From Synechococcus sp. RS9909 (GTDB lineage Bacteria > Cyanobacteriota > Cyanobacteriia > PCC-6307 > Cyanobiaceae), in assembly GCF_014279595.1 (NCBI RefSeq), contig NZ_CP047943.1, positions 310,001 to 374,000 of the forward strand: a DNA stretch of 64,000 bases, given 5' to 3'. The stretch's first letter is position 1. Each line of letters starts with the position of its first letter. The notes under the pieces are model-generated. The model worked only from the letters and a program-made list of their open reading frames with translations, did no database searches and was not told the DNA's origin. The translations under genes were made by a program, and so were the position numbers. Positions 33,996 to 43,264 of the stretch are shown here, piece by piece.

Positions 33996-36900
33996 ATGCC
34001 CACTCTCGCCTCCGATCTGCGCAAGACCCTGGAAAACACCGTGGTGAAGGCCAGGGATCTGGCCGAGCGCGGTGCACGCGATGCCCTCACGGCCCTGGCG
34101 GTGGGAGCCAGCGAGCCGTTCTCGTCGATGAGCGATGAGGAACGCAAACTTCGCAACCGCCTGCGCGCCCGCGGCCGCCAGCTGGGGGATCAGCGCGATC
34201 CCCAGAAAGGCACGCAAAGCATTGAGCGGCTGGTGCGGGAGATGGCCTACGAGCACTGGCACCGCATGCTGTTTGCTCGCTTCCTGGCCGAAAACCAGCT
34301 GCTCATCGAGCCCACGTCCGGGGTTGCGATCAGCCTTGATGAATGCGAAGAACTGGCAGCAGAGGAAGGAATAGATCTTTGGGAGTTGGCTGCGCAATTT
34401 GCTCAGGAGATGCTGCCGCAGATCTTCCGGGTTGATGATCCGGTGCTGGCAGCCAAGTTGCCACTGGAGATCCGCCAACTGCTGCAGGGGTTGGTGGCCG
34501 GCCTAGAGGTGGAGGTGTTCACCGCCAGCGACAGCCTTGGGTGGACCTACCAGTTCTGGCAGACGAAGCGCAAAAAAGAGGTCAATGACTCCGGCGTCAA
34601 GATCGGCGCCGATGAGCTGTCCCCGGTGACACAGCTGTTCACCGAGGACTACATGGTGGACTTCCTGCTGGACAACACCCTCGGTGCCTGGCACGCCGGC
34701 AAAGTGTTTGCGGCTAATCCCCAGCTGGCTGCCTCAGCCGAGAGCGAGGATGAACTCCGCAAGGCCGTATCTCTACCTGGCTGCCCGTGGGCCTATCTGC
34801 GTTTTATTCAGACAAAAGAAGGTGCCTGGACTCCTGCTGCTGGCATCTTTGAGGGCTGGCCGAAAACAGCGGCAGAGCTGAAGTGCCTCGACCCCTGCAT
34901 GGGGAGTGGACATTTTGTTGTCGCGATGTTTGAGCGTCTGGTGGCTCTTCGTATAGCGGAAGAGGGGCTTGCTGAAAAGGCAGCATTGGCGACGGTCATC
35001 GAGGACAACCTGTTCGGATTGGAGATCGACACGCGCTGCACGCAGATTGCCGCGTTCAACCTGGCGCTGGCCGCGTGGCGGCGAGTGGGACACTGCAAGC
35101 TGCCCGCCATGAACCTGGCTTGCTCAGGCTTGGCGCCCAATAGCAGTGAGTCCGCTTGGCTGGCCTTGGCTGGCGATAACGAGCGACTCAGGAATGGAAT
35201 GGAGAGGCTTTACAGGCTGTTCCAAAAGGCTGCGGTGCTGGGCAGCCTGATCAACCCGCGCGCTGCTGAGGGCGATCTGCTGGTAGCCGCGTTCCATGAA
35301 CTCCAGCCGCTGCTGGAACAGGCACTGGTGCAGGAGGTCCATGACTACTCCACACTTGAAATGGCCGTGGCTGCGCGCGGCCTAGCCAAGGCGGCTGAGA
35401 TTCTTGCAGGCCAATTCACGCTCGTCGCCACCAATGTTCCTTACCTCGGACGACGCAAACAGGACGAAGTACTCAAAAACTACTGCGGGCGCTTTCACCC
35501 CGATGCAAAGACAGAACTCGCAACATGCTTCATTGAACGTTCCTTGGCCTTCTGCGCCAGCAGTGGCTCTGCCGCTCTTCTTGTTCCGCAGAATTGGCTC
35601 TTTCTTGGGACATTTCAAGCACTCAGAGAAAAGCTACTCAGGAGCGCCAACTGGGATTTCGCCTGCCGGATGGGCTCAAAGGCATTTCAGACACCCATGT
35701 ACGACTTTGGGGTGGTCATGCATTCTTTCACGAAAAGGCTTCCCCAAATATCTTCGAGCCTCGTTGGCCTAGATGTGGGCTCTGAATTATCACCTGAGAG
35801 CAAATTGGAGGTTTTGCCAGATTGCTCAATCTCCGTTGTCAACCAGCTTGGACAGCTCAGCAATCCTGATACAGCGATTGTTTTTGAAGAAGCCTCTAAA
35901 TTACCTCTCCTTCAAAACTACGCCGATTCCCTGCAAGGCTGTGGTCTGGCGGACATCGTGATCTTCAGAAAGTTGTTTTGGGAGATTAAGGCGCTCACAA
36001 ACGGATGGGTTGCACATCAAAGCTCACCAGATGGGGTCGGGCTCTACACCGGGTTGCACTTTGCTGTGAAATGGGACGATGGAAAGGGCGCTCTTGCCAA
36101 TACGCCTGAAGCCACGATTCGGGGACGCTCCGCTTGGGGTAAGAATGGGATTGCTTGTGCATGGCTGGGTCGTCTGCCCGCCGGACTTTATATTGGTACA
36201 CTTTATGACAATAGTGCGGCTGCAATAATTCCAAAGAATCCAGCCCATCTCGGTGCAATTTGGTGCTTTATTTCATCCCCTGAATTTGCGCGAGAGGTTC
36301 GAAAGATTAATCAGAAAGCTCAAGTCGCCAATGCCACGTTGGTCAAAGTTCCATTTGACCTCGCGCTCTGGCAGAAGGTGGCGGCGGAGAAATATCCGGA
36401 AGGACTACCCAAGCCGTTCTCCAGCGACGCTACCCAATGGCTATTCAACGGCCACCCTGCTGGTGCAGACCAGCCATTGCATGTGGCAGTGGCGCGACTT
36501 GTTGGTTACCTTTGGCCGCGCCAGACAGGCTCAAGTTTCCCCGATTGCCCCGCCCTCGGACCCGATGGCCTGGAATCCATGGCCGATGAAGATGGCATCG
36601 TCTGCCTCGCGCCCGTTCGAGGCGAAGCCTCCGCCGTTGAGCGTCTGCGCAAGCTGCTCGCCGCTGCATTTGGAGATGAGTGGTCTGCGGCCAAAGAACG
36701 CGAACTGCTGTTGGCAACAGCCGTGGATAACAACGCCAAAAATGCTGACCCGGATCTATGCACTTGGCTGCGCAATTCCTTCTTCAGCGAGCACTGCAAG
36801 CTGTTCCTCAGTCGGCCCTTCATCTGGCAGATCTGGGATGGGCACCCACAAGGCTTTAGCGCCCTGGTCAATTACCACAAGCTCGCCGCTCCTAATGGTG

Positions 36901-37454
36901 AGGGCCGCAAAGCCCTTGAGCTGCTTACCTTCACCTATCTAGGTGATTGGATCGATCGCCAGAAGCTAGATCAGGTAGAAGGTGTCAATGGCGCGGATGA
37001 TCGCCTTGCTGCAGCGCTTGATCTGCAAGGCCAGCTCAAGAAGATCCTCGAAGGAGAACCGCCCTACGACATTTTTGTGCGCTGGAAGCCTCTGCAGCAG
37101 CAACCAATCGGCTGGGAGCCCGACATCAACGATGGCGTACGCCTCCACATCCGCCCGTTCCTGAATGCCCAGCTACGCAAGGGTGGTAAAGCCGGTGCTG
37201 GAATACTCCGCGCCAAGCCCGGCAGCATCAAGTGGACCAAGGACCGCGGTAAGGAGCCGATGCGGTCCAAAGAGGAGTTTCCCTGGTTCTGGGGGATGGA
37301 TGAAGACAACCATGCCACGGTCATGGATTTCGGAGCTCCGATTCCTGGTGCACCGCCTGTAGGCGAAAGCTTCGATGGCAACCGCTGGAACGACCTGCAC
37401 TACTCCCGTGCGGCCAAGGAAGAAGCCCGGATAAAGCAGCAAGGAAGGAACTGA
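33996..37454 (+). CDS. pglX: PglX adenine-specific DNA methyltransferase, first copy
   Basis: 1152 residues. Catalytic motifs of class I N6-adenine methyltransferases: motif I DPCMGSGHF at residues 299-307 (SAM binding) and motif IV NVPY at 480-483 (N-x-P-Y form of the NPPY site). The N-terminal 260 residues and the C-terminal 400 are very similar to the second copy; residues about 500-740 are not, and the DNA there is richer in AT. That central part corresponds to the target recognition region. PglX marks host DNA at a non-palindromic site and sets the specificity of BREX. It begins 5 bp after brxC and ends 2 bp before the second pglX. Confidence 0.93.
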   Translation: MPTLASDLRKTLENTVVKARDLAERGARDALTALAVGASEPFSSMSDEERKLRNRLRARGRQLGDQRDPQKGTQSIERLVREMAYEHWHRMLFARFLAENQLLIEPTSGVAISLDECEELAAEEGIDLWELAAQFAQEMLPQIFRVDDPVLAAKLPLEIRQLLQGLVAGLEVEVFTASDSLGWTYQFWQTKRKKEVNDSGVKIGADELSPVTQLFTEDYMVDFLLDNTLGAWHAGKVFAANPQLAASAESEDELRKAVSLPGCPWAYLRFIQTKEGAWTPAAGIFEGWPKTAAELKCLDPCMGSGHFVVAMFERLVALRIAEEGLAEKAALATVIEDNLFGLEIDTRCTQIAAFNLALAAWRRVGHCKLPAMNLACSGLAPNSSESAWLALAGDNERLRNGMERLYRLFQKAAVLGSLINPRAAEGDLLVAAFHELQPLLEQALVQEVHDYSTLEMAVAARGLAKAAEILAGQFTLVATNVPYLGRRKQDEVLKNYCGRFHPDAKTELATCFIERSLAFCASSGSAALLVPQNWLFLGTFQALREKLLRSANWDFACRMGSKAFQTPMYDFGVVMHSFTKRLPQISSSLVGLDVGSELSPESKLEVLPDCSISVVNQLGQLSNPDTAIVFEEASKLPLLQNYADSLQGCGLADIVIFRKLFWEIKALTNGWVAHQSSPDGVGLYTGLHFAVKWDDGKGALANTPEATIRGRSAWGKNGIACAWLGRLPAGLYIGTLYDNSAAAIIPKNPAHLGAIWCFISSPEFAREVRKINQKAQVANATLVKVPFDLALWQKVAAEKYPEGLPKPFSSDATQWLFNGHPAGADQPLHVAVARLVGYLWPRQTGSSFPDCPALGPDGLESMADEDGIVCLAPVRGEASAVERLRKLLAAAFGDEWSAAKERELLLATAVDNNAKNADPDLCTWLRNSFFSEHCKLFLSRPFIWQIWDGHPQGFSALVNYHKLAAPNGEGRKALELLTFTYLGDWIDRQKLDQVEGVNGADDRLAAALDLQGQLKKILEGEPPYDIFVRWKPLQQQPIGWEPDINDGVRLHIRPFLNAQLRKGGKAGAGILRAKPGSIKWTKDRGKEPMRSKEEFPWFWGMDEDNHATVMDFGAPIPGAPPVGESFDGNRWNDLHYSRAAKEEARIKQQGRN
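34092..34162 (+). repeat. 71-bp perfect repeat between the pglX copies, block A (copy 1)
   Basis: Identical over 71 bp to 37553-37623 in the second pglX, beginning GCCCTGGCGGTGGG and ending CGCAACCGCCT. Surrounding sequence differs at synonymous sites, so the perfect block stands out as a probable gene-conversion or crossover tract. Confidence 0.8.
34632..34702 (+). repeat. 71-bp perfect repeat between the pglX copies, block B (copy 1)
   Basis: Identical over 71 bp to 38093-38163, beginning CAGCTGTTCACCGAGG and ending GCACGCCGGCAA. It lies upstream of methyltransferase motif I, so exchange here and in the shared C-terminal region could swap the recognition region between copies. Confidence 0.8.
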
Positions 37455-37456
37455 CC

Positions 37457-40400
37457 ATGCCCGCTCTCGCTTCCGATCTGCGCAAGGCCCTCGAAGCCAC
37501 AGTGGTTGATGCACGCGACAAGGCCGAGCGAGGCGCTCGTGATGCCCTCACCGCCCTGGCGGTGGGAGCCAGCGAGCCGTTCTCGTCGATGAGCGATGAG
37601 GAACGCAAACTTCGCAACCGCCTTCGCGCCCGCGGCCGCCAGCTCGGCGATCAACGCGACGCCCAGAAGGGCACGCAGAGCATCGAGCGGCTGGTACGCG
37701 AGATGGCCTATGAGCACTGGCACCGCATGTTGTTTGCCCGCTTTCTGGCGGAGAACCAGCTACTGATCGAACCCAGCTCAGGGGTGTCAATCACGCTCAA
37801 TGAATGCGAAGAACTAGCTGCAGAAGAGGGAACCGATCTCTGGGGAATGGCTGCGCAATTCGCGCAAGGGATGTTGCCGCAGATCTTTCGCACGGACGAT
37901 CCGGTGTTGGCGTTGAGCTTGCCCCTGGAGATCCGCCAACAACTGCAGGCTCTGGTGGCGGGGTTGGATGCCGAGGTGTTCACCGCCAGCGACAGCCTGG
38001 GTTGGACCTACCAGTTCTGGCAGACAAAGCGCAAAAAAGAGGTCAACGACTCCGGCGTGAAGATCGGCGCCGATGAACTCTCCCCGGTCACGCAGCTGTT
38101 CACCGAGGACTACATGGTGGACTTCCTGCTGGACAACACCCTCGGTGCCTGGCACGCCGGCAAGATACTTGCCGCCAATCCTGAGCTAGCCAGCAAGGCC
38201 CAAACCGAGGACGAACTGCGCCAGGCAGTAGCTCTTCCCGGTTGCCCCTGGAATTACCTGCGGCTTATCAAGTCAGACGATGGTGTGTGGGCACCGGCGG
38301 CTGGAACCTTTGAAGGTTGGCCCAGAGCTGCAGCAGATCTGAAGTGCCTGGATCCCTGTATGGGTAGCGGGCACTTCGTTGTCGCGATGTTCGAGCGGCT
38401 GGTGGCATTGCGCCTGGCCGAAGGCGATCAGATGGAAGCGGCGGCTATGGCGGCTGTGATCAAGAGCAATCTTTTCGGCTTGGAGATCGACCCGCGCTGT
38501 ACACAGATAGCCGCATTCAACCTGGCTCTGGCTGCATGGCGCCGCGTTGGCCATTGCAAGTTGCCTGCGATGAACCTGGCCTGCTCTGGCCTGGCGCCGA
38601 ACACAAGAAAAGCAGACTGGATTGCGATAGCTGGTAACAACGAGCGGCTCACCAATGGGATGGAGCGGCTTTATTGGCTGTTCCAGAAAGCTTCTGTGCT
38701 GGGCAGCTTGATCAACCCACGCGCTGCTGAGGGCGATTTGCTTGTGGCCGATTTCCATGAACTGCAGCCGTTGTTGGAACAGGCGCTGGCGCAGGAGAGC
38801 CAAGACGACAACGCGCATGAAATTGCCGTGACTGCGCGGGGCTTAACCAAGGCGGCGGAGATGCTTGCAGGCCACTTCACACTTGTAGCAACAAATGTGC
38901 CATACCTCGGTCGAGGCAAGCATTCTGAGGCGATCAAAGAATACTGCGATCGAGCTCACCCGGAAGCGAAGGCAGACCTAGCAACCTGCTTCGCTGAAAG
39001 GTGTCTTCATCTGTGCTCAATTGGGGGATGCAGTGCGCTCGTAACACCCCAAAACTGGTGGTTCTCTGGAACTTACTCCAAGTTCCGCGCTTCCATACTT
39101 CAGGAATTTAGTTTTAGTTGTGTCGCCGCTCTTGGAGAGGAAGCCTGGCAAAGCTTTGGCGACAGAGGGCCAGCGGCCGCCTTGATGGTCGTTCAAAAAC
39201 GGAAACCTGATAACGACCAAGAAATAATCGGAATAAATGCGTTACCCAGGAAGACAATATCCGAAAAGGCTCGAGAAATGGCAAGTGGCGAGTTCTGCTG
39301 CCTGAGCCAGCGCGATCAGCAAAAAAATCCCGACCATCGAATCACGATTGAAAAAATAATCGATGGCGTACTTTTGCAGAACTATGCCGAATCCCCGAAT
39401 GGCTCTCACGGAGGAGACGCCTTCAGGCATCGCAGAGCTTTCTGGGAGTTCCCCTGGATAAATGAAAACTGGCGCTTTTTTCAAGGAACCGTAGACAAGA
39501 CTCAATACTACGGCGGCCGCGAATCCGTCTTCTCCTGGTTCGCAGATGGCAGAGAGCACAAGGAAAATCCCAGCGCTTACATCAAGGGAGAGCACGTAGC
39601 AGGAAAGATGGGTGTTGCCATAAGCATGATGCGCGAGCTTCCGACAACCCTTTACTCTGGCGAGCTCTTCGACATAAGTTGCACTCCCATTGTCCCTAAG
39701 TCGCCAGGCGACTTGACTGCAATCTGGGCCTTTTGCTCTTCGCCCGAATACTGTACCGCGGTCAGAAAAATTGACCAGAAGGTCAAAGTAACCAATGCAA
39801 CGCTGACAAAAATCCCCTTCGATTTAGCACACTGGCAGAGAGTTGCCGCCGAGAAATATCCCCAGGGACTGCCGAAGCCGTTTTCAAGCGATTCCACGCA
39901 ATGGCTTTTTGACGGCAACCCGGCTGGTGCAAGCCAGCCATTGCATGTAGTAATTCCTCGGCTTGTTGGTTACCAGTGGCCGCGCCAGACCGGTTCCAGT
40001 TTTCCCGATTGCCCAGCCCTCGCCTCTGATGGCCTAGAAGCATTGGCAGATGGCGATGGCATCGTATGCCTATCGCCTATCCGCGGAGAAGCAGCTGCTG
40101 CTGATCGACTACGCGGCCTGTTAGCCGCAGCCTTCGGTGATGAGTGGAGCAATTCGAAAGAACGTGAGCTGCTACTAGAAACCGCCGTGGCCAATGACAC
40201 CAAGAAAGCCGCTGCCGACTTAAGTGAGTGGCTGCGTCAGAGCTTCTTTACTGAGCACTGCAAGCTCTTTCAATCGAGGCCTTTTGTCTGGCAAATCTGG
40301 GATGGCAATCCCCACGGATTCAGTGCCTTGGTGAACTACCACAAACTTGCTGCGCCCAACGGCCAAGGCCGCAAAACTCTGGAGCTGCTCGCCTACACCT

Positions 40401-40918
40401 ATCTGGGCGACTGGATCGATCGCCAGAAGCTAGATCAAGCAGAAGGTGTCAATGGTGCGGATGATCGTCTGGCTGCAGCTCTCGATCTGCAGGGGCAACT
40501 TAAGAAGATCCTCGAAGGTGAGCCGCCCTACGACATCTTTGTACGTTGGAAGCCACTGCATCAACAATCAATCGGTTGGGATCCCGACATCAACGACGGG
40601 GTACGCCTCAACATCCGCCCCTTCCTCAATGCCCAGCTGCGCAAAGGGGGCAAAGCCGGGGCCGGCATTCTTCGCGCCAAGCCCGGCACCATCAAGTGGA
40701 AAAAAGATCGCGGCAAGGAGCCAATACGCTCCAAAGACGACTTCCCATGGTTCTGGGGTTGGGACGAGAACAACACATCCCTGGCCATCGACTATGGAGC
40801 TCCGATCTCTGAAGCTCCCGCTGCAGGCGACAGCTTTGATGGCAACCGCTGGAATGACTTGCACTACACCCGAGCTGCCAAGGAAGCCGCCAGGGCTCGG
40901 CACCGAGGAGAGGCTTAA
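37457..40918 (+). CDS. pglX: PglX adenine-specific DNA methyltransferase, second copy
   Basis: 1153 residues, a tandem paralogue of the preceding gene. Motif I DPCMGSGHF and motif IV NVPY fall at the same residue numbers (299-307 and 480-483), so both copies should be catalytically competent. Between about residues 500 and 740 the sequence diverges, for example TPQNWWFSGTYSKFRASIL against VPQNWLFLGTFQALREKLL, then largely unrelated stretches, before returning to near identity at PFSSD-TQWLF. A second methylation specificity is the simplest reading. PglZ starts 3 bp after its TAA. Confidence 0.93.
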   Translation: MPALASDLRKALEATVVDARDKAERGARDALTALAVGASEPFSSMSDEERKLRNRLRARGRQLGDQRDAQKGTQSIERLVREMAYEHWHRMLFARFLAENQLLIEPSSGVSITLNECEELAAEEGTDLWGMAAQFAQGMLPQIFRTDDPVLALSLPLEIRQQLQALVAGLDAEVFTASDSLGWTYQFWQTKRKKEVNDSGVKIGADELSPVTQLFTEDYMVDFLLDNTLGAWHAGKILAANPELASKAQTEDELRQAVALPGCPWNYLRLIKSDDGVWAPAAGTFEGWPRAAADLKCLDPCMGSGHFVVAMFERLVALRLAEGDQMEAAAMAAVIKSNLFGLEIDPRCTQIAAFNLALAAWRRVGHCKLPAMNLACSGLAPNTRKADWIAIAGNNERLTNGMERLYWLFQKASVLGSLINPRAAEGDLLVADFHELQPLLEQALAQESQDDNAHEIAVTARGLTKAAEMLAGHFTLVATNVPYLGRGKHSEAIKEYCDRAHPEAKADLATCFAERCLHLCSIGGCSALVTPQNWWFSGTYSKFRASILQEFSFSCVAALGEEAWQSFGDRGPAAALMVVQKRKPDNDQEIIGINALPRKTISEKAREMASGEFCCLSQRDQQKNPDHRITIEKIIDGVLLQNYAESPNGSHGGDAFRHRRAFWEFPWINENWRFFQGTVDKTQYYGGRESVFSWFADGREHKENPSAYIKGEHVAGKMGVAISMMRELPTTLYSGELFDISCTPIVPKSPGDLTAIWAFCSSPEYCTAVRKIDQKVKVTNATLTKIPFDLAHWQRVAAEKYPQGLPKPFSSDSTQWLFDGNPAGASQPLHVVIPRLVGYQWPRQTGSSFPDCPALASDGLEALADGDGIVCLSPIRGEAAAADRLRGLLAAAFGDEWSNSKERELLLETAVANDTKKAAADLSEWLRQSFFTEHCKLFQSRPFVWQIWDGNPHGFSALVNYHKLAAPNGQGRKTLELLAYTYLGDWIDRQKLDQAEGVNGADDRLAAALDLQGQLKKILEGEPPYDIFVRWKPLHQQSIGWDPDINDGVRLNIRPFLNAQLRKGGKAGAGILRAKPGTIKWKKDRGKEPIRSKDDFPWFWGWDENNTSLAIDYGAPISEAPAAGDSFDGNRWNDLHYTRAAKEAARARHRGEA
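37553..37623 (+). repeat. 71-bp perfect repeat between the pglX copies, block A (copy 2)
   Basis: Second copy of the identical 71-bp block at 34092-34162, offset by 3461 bp. Unequal crossover between the two would delete or duplicate one complete pglX reading frame. Confidence 0.8.
38093..38163 (+). repeat. 71-bp perfect repeat between the pglX copies, block B (copy 2)
   Basis: Second copy of the block at 34632-34702, again offset by 3461 bp, showing the two genes are collinear with no net indel before this point. Confidence 0.8.
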
Positions 40919-40921
40919 AGC

Positions 40922-43264
40922 ATGGCACCACAGTCCCTGCTGGATGCACTAATTCAGAAACTGCATGGCTGCAACGTCAGCGGAGATGCAGAGGAGGCAC
41001 CAGTTGCTGTCATCTGGACCGATCCCCGCAGCGAGTGGAAACCACTGATACCTCTGTTGCGGCAGCAGCTTCCTGAACTGCTCTGCCTGGGCGACTACGC
41101 CCCAGAACAGCAGCAAGGCCCATCGCTATGGCTGCGCTGGGTCGTTGATCGCAGCCTTCCTTCTGAAGTTGACGCCGCCAAGCAAATCCCAGTGATCTAT
41201 CTGCCGGGGATCAGCCGGCAGGAATTGCGGGCTGGTGAAGGTTGCCCCTGGGAGTTGGAGCCACTGATCGAGCTGATGTTCCGCGGCACCCCATGGCTGC
41301 AACGCAATGGGCGCGATTGGACCCTTGCTGCTTTCCTCGGCTCTGCCGATGCGCTGAATCTCGACCTCGCCGCTGATCAGAACACCAAGGCAGCCCTCAG
41401 CCGAGCCCTCACCGAACTGGCCACCGTGCCCTTAGATCAGCTGCGCGGCAAGCGTTTGGAAGCAGAAGACTTCGACGCCTTGCTGGCCGACGACCCAACC
41501 CGAGACCTGCTGCAGTGGATGGCGGATCCCCAGCCGTTCCAATTGCGTTGCGGTGAGGAGCGCTGGAGCGCACTCACCTCCATCTGGAAGAAAGAGCTCA
41601 AGTTCGATCCCGCCAAAGATGGCGAGCTCTCTGCCGCTGAACGGCTGGCCAAGGGGCATGGCAACTGGGCCAAGGTTTGGCAACGCTTTGCCGACACGCC
41701 TGCAGCGTTTCCGGGCCTCCCAGATCTGCTGAGGAGGGCTGCCCCTGCCGACATCCAGGGTGATCTTCTTGGCAGCAAAAACGATCTATCGCGCTGGCCG
41801 ACCCATAACGAGGCTCGCGAGCTCGAAGTGCTCGAAGCACTCAAATCCCTGCCTGGCAAATCCCACCCCGACGCCTGCCGTTGCGTTCGCGAGCTGGAGG
41901 CCCAGCACAGCGAGCGGCGCAGCTGGATCTGGGCCCGGCTGGGCCTGTCACCGCTGGCACTGGTGCTCGAACCGCTCGGCCGCCTGGCCCAGCGAGCGGA
42001 TCAAACACTGGTGGGGTCCACGCCGGAAGAGTTCATCGCGCCCTACACAGCCGATGGCTGGGAGGCCGATCTCTCCGCCTGGCAGGCGATGGCCATGGCC
42101 CAGACCGCCCAGGAGGAGCTGGTGCGCAAGGGGGTGGCGGCCCTGCTGCGCCCCTGGCTGGATGACACCGCCAGCCGCTTCCAGAAAGCTGTGGCAAGTA
42201 GTGGCCTGCCGACCCCAGCAGAGCAAGGCGCCATCACCGCCGAACCAGGCGAAGTGCTGTTGTTTGCCGATGGCCTCCGCTACGACGTAGCCCGCCAACT
42301 GCAGAAAGAGCTGGAGGTGATGGCGATCACCGGCAGCCTCAACACCCGTTGGGCGGGGCTGCCCACGGTCACCGCCACAGCCAAACCCGCCATCACGCCC
42401 CTCATCGGTGACATCCAGGGCCAGGCTCTTCCAGACGATTTCGCTCCAGCCTTCCGCTCCGGCAAGCCCACCAGTGCCGCCGAGCTTCGCAAGGCCCTCA
42501 CCGCCCAGGGCTACACCGTCCTGGGCGATGGGGAGCTGAACATTCCGTCCAGCCCGGAAGCGCGTGGCTGGCTGGAGATCGGCGACCTCGATCACCGCGG
42601 CCACCAGCTGCAGAACGATCTGCCCCAGGTGATCCACGCCGAAATCGATCGGCTGGCGCTTCGGATCCAGAAGCTGCTCGATGTCGGTTGGCGCTCCGTG
42701 AAGGTCGTCACCGACCACGGCTGGCTGTTCTGCCCTGATGGTCTGCCCACAGCTGAGTTGCCCAAGCACCTCACCGCCAGCAAGTGGGCCCGTTGCGCCG
42801 CCATCAAGGGCGAGTCCCAAGTTCCGGTGCCCACCGCCGCCTGGAGCTGGAACCCAAGCGAGCAGTTCGCCACACCCACTGGCGCCGCCTGCTTCAACAC
42901 AGGGGGCACTAACGCCTATGCCCACGGCGGCATCAGCCTGCAGGAGTGCCTCACGCCTGTGCTCGTCGTCTCCGGTGGGGAGAACAAAGCACCAGCTGCG
43001 ACCATCACCGAGGTCAGCTGGAAGGGTTTGCGCTGCAACCTTGAGGTCAACGGTGCCACCACTGATCTGAAGGCTGACCTGCGCCGCGACACAGCCAATG
43101 GCCCTTCAGTGGCCACCACCGCCAAACCCATCGACGATGGTGCTGCCCGTTTGCTGGTCGAGGATGACGAGTTGGAAGGAGCTGTGGTGATGGCCGTGTT
43201 GATCAGCCCTGAAGGGCGCGTGATCGCCCAGCGCCGCACCCTGGTTGGAGGAGAGTCCGAATGA
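40922..43264 (+). CDS. pglZ: PglZ, BREX alkaline-phosphatase-superfamily protein
   Basis: 780 residues. The PglZ core (alkaline phosphatase superfamily metal sites) is visible as VLLFADGLRYDVARQL with D450, and KVVTDHGWLFCP with D598 and H599; ITPLIGDIQGQALP and RGHQLQNDL lie between. The shorter length and this sequence suggest the form called type B in BREX-1 systems, though I could not compare it. PglZ is needed for restriction and often for methylation; its substrate is unknown. It lies between pglX and brxL with 3-bp spacing and a 4-bp overlap. Confidence 0.9.
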   Translation: MAPQSLLDALIQKLHGCNVSGDAEEAPVAVIWTDPRSEWKPLIPLLRQQLPELLCLGDYAPEQQQGPSLWLRWVVDRSLPSEVDAAKQIPVIYLPGISRQELRAGEGCPWELEPLIELMFRGTPWLQRNGRDWTLAAFLGSADALNLDLAADQNTKAALSRALTELATVPLDQLRGKRLEAEDFDALLADDPTRDLLQWMADPQPFQLRCGEERWSALTSIWKKELKFDPAKDGELSAAERLAKGHGNWAKVWQRFADTPAAFPGLPDLLRRAAPADIQGDLLGSKNDLSRWPTHNEARELEVLEALKSLPGKSHPDACRCVRELEAQHSERRSWIWARLGLSPLALVLEPLGRLAQRADQTLVGSTPEEFIAPYTADGWEADLSAWQAMAMAQTAQEELVRKGVAALLRPWLDDTASRFQKAVASSGLPTPAEQGAITAEPGEVLLFADGLRYDVARQLQKELEVMAITGSLNTRWAGLPTVTATAKPAITPLIGDIQGQALPDDFAPAFRSGKPTSAAELRKALTAQGYTVLGDGELNIPSSPEARGWLEIGDLDHRGHQLQNDLPQVIHAEIDRLALRIQKLLDVGWRSVKVVTDHGWLFCPDGLPTAELPKHLTASKWARCAAIKGESQVPVPTAAWSWNPSEQFATPTGAACFNTGGTNAYAHGGISLQECLTPVLVVSGGENKAPAATITEVSWKGLRCNLEVNGATTDLKADLRRDTANGPSVATTAKPIDDGAARLLVEDDELEGAVVMAVLISPEGRVIAQRRTLVGGESE

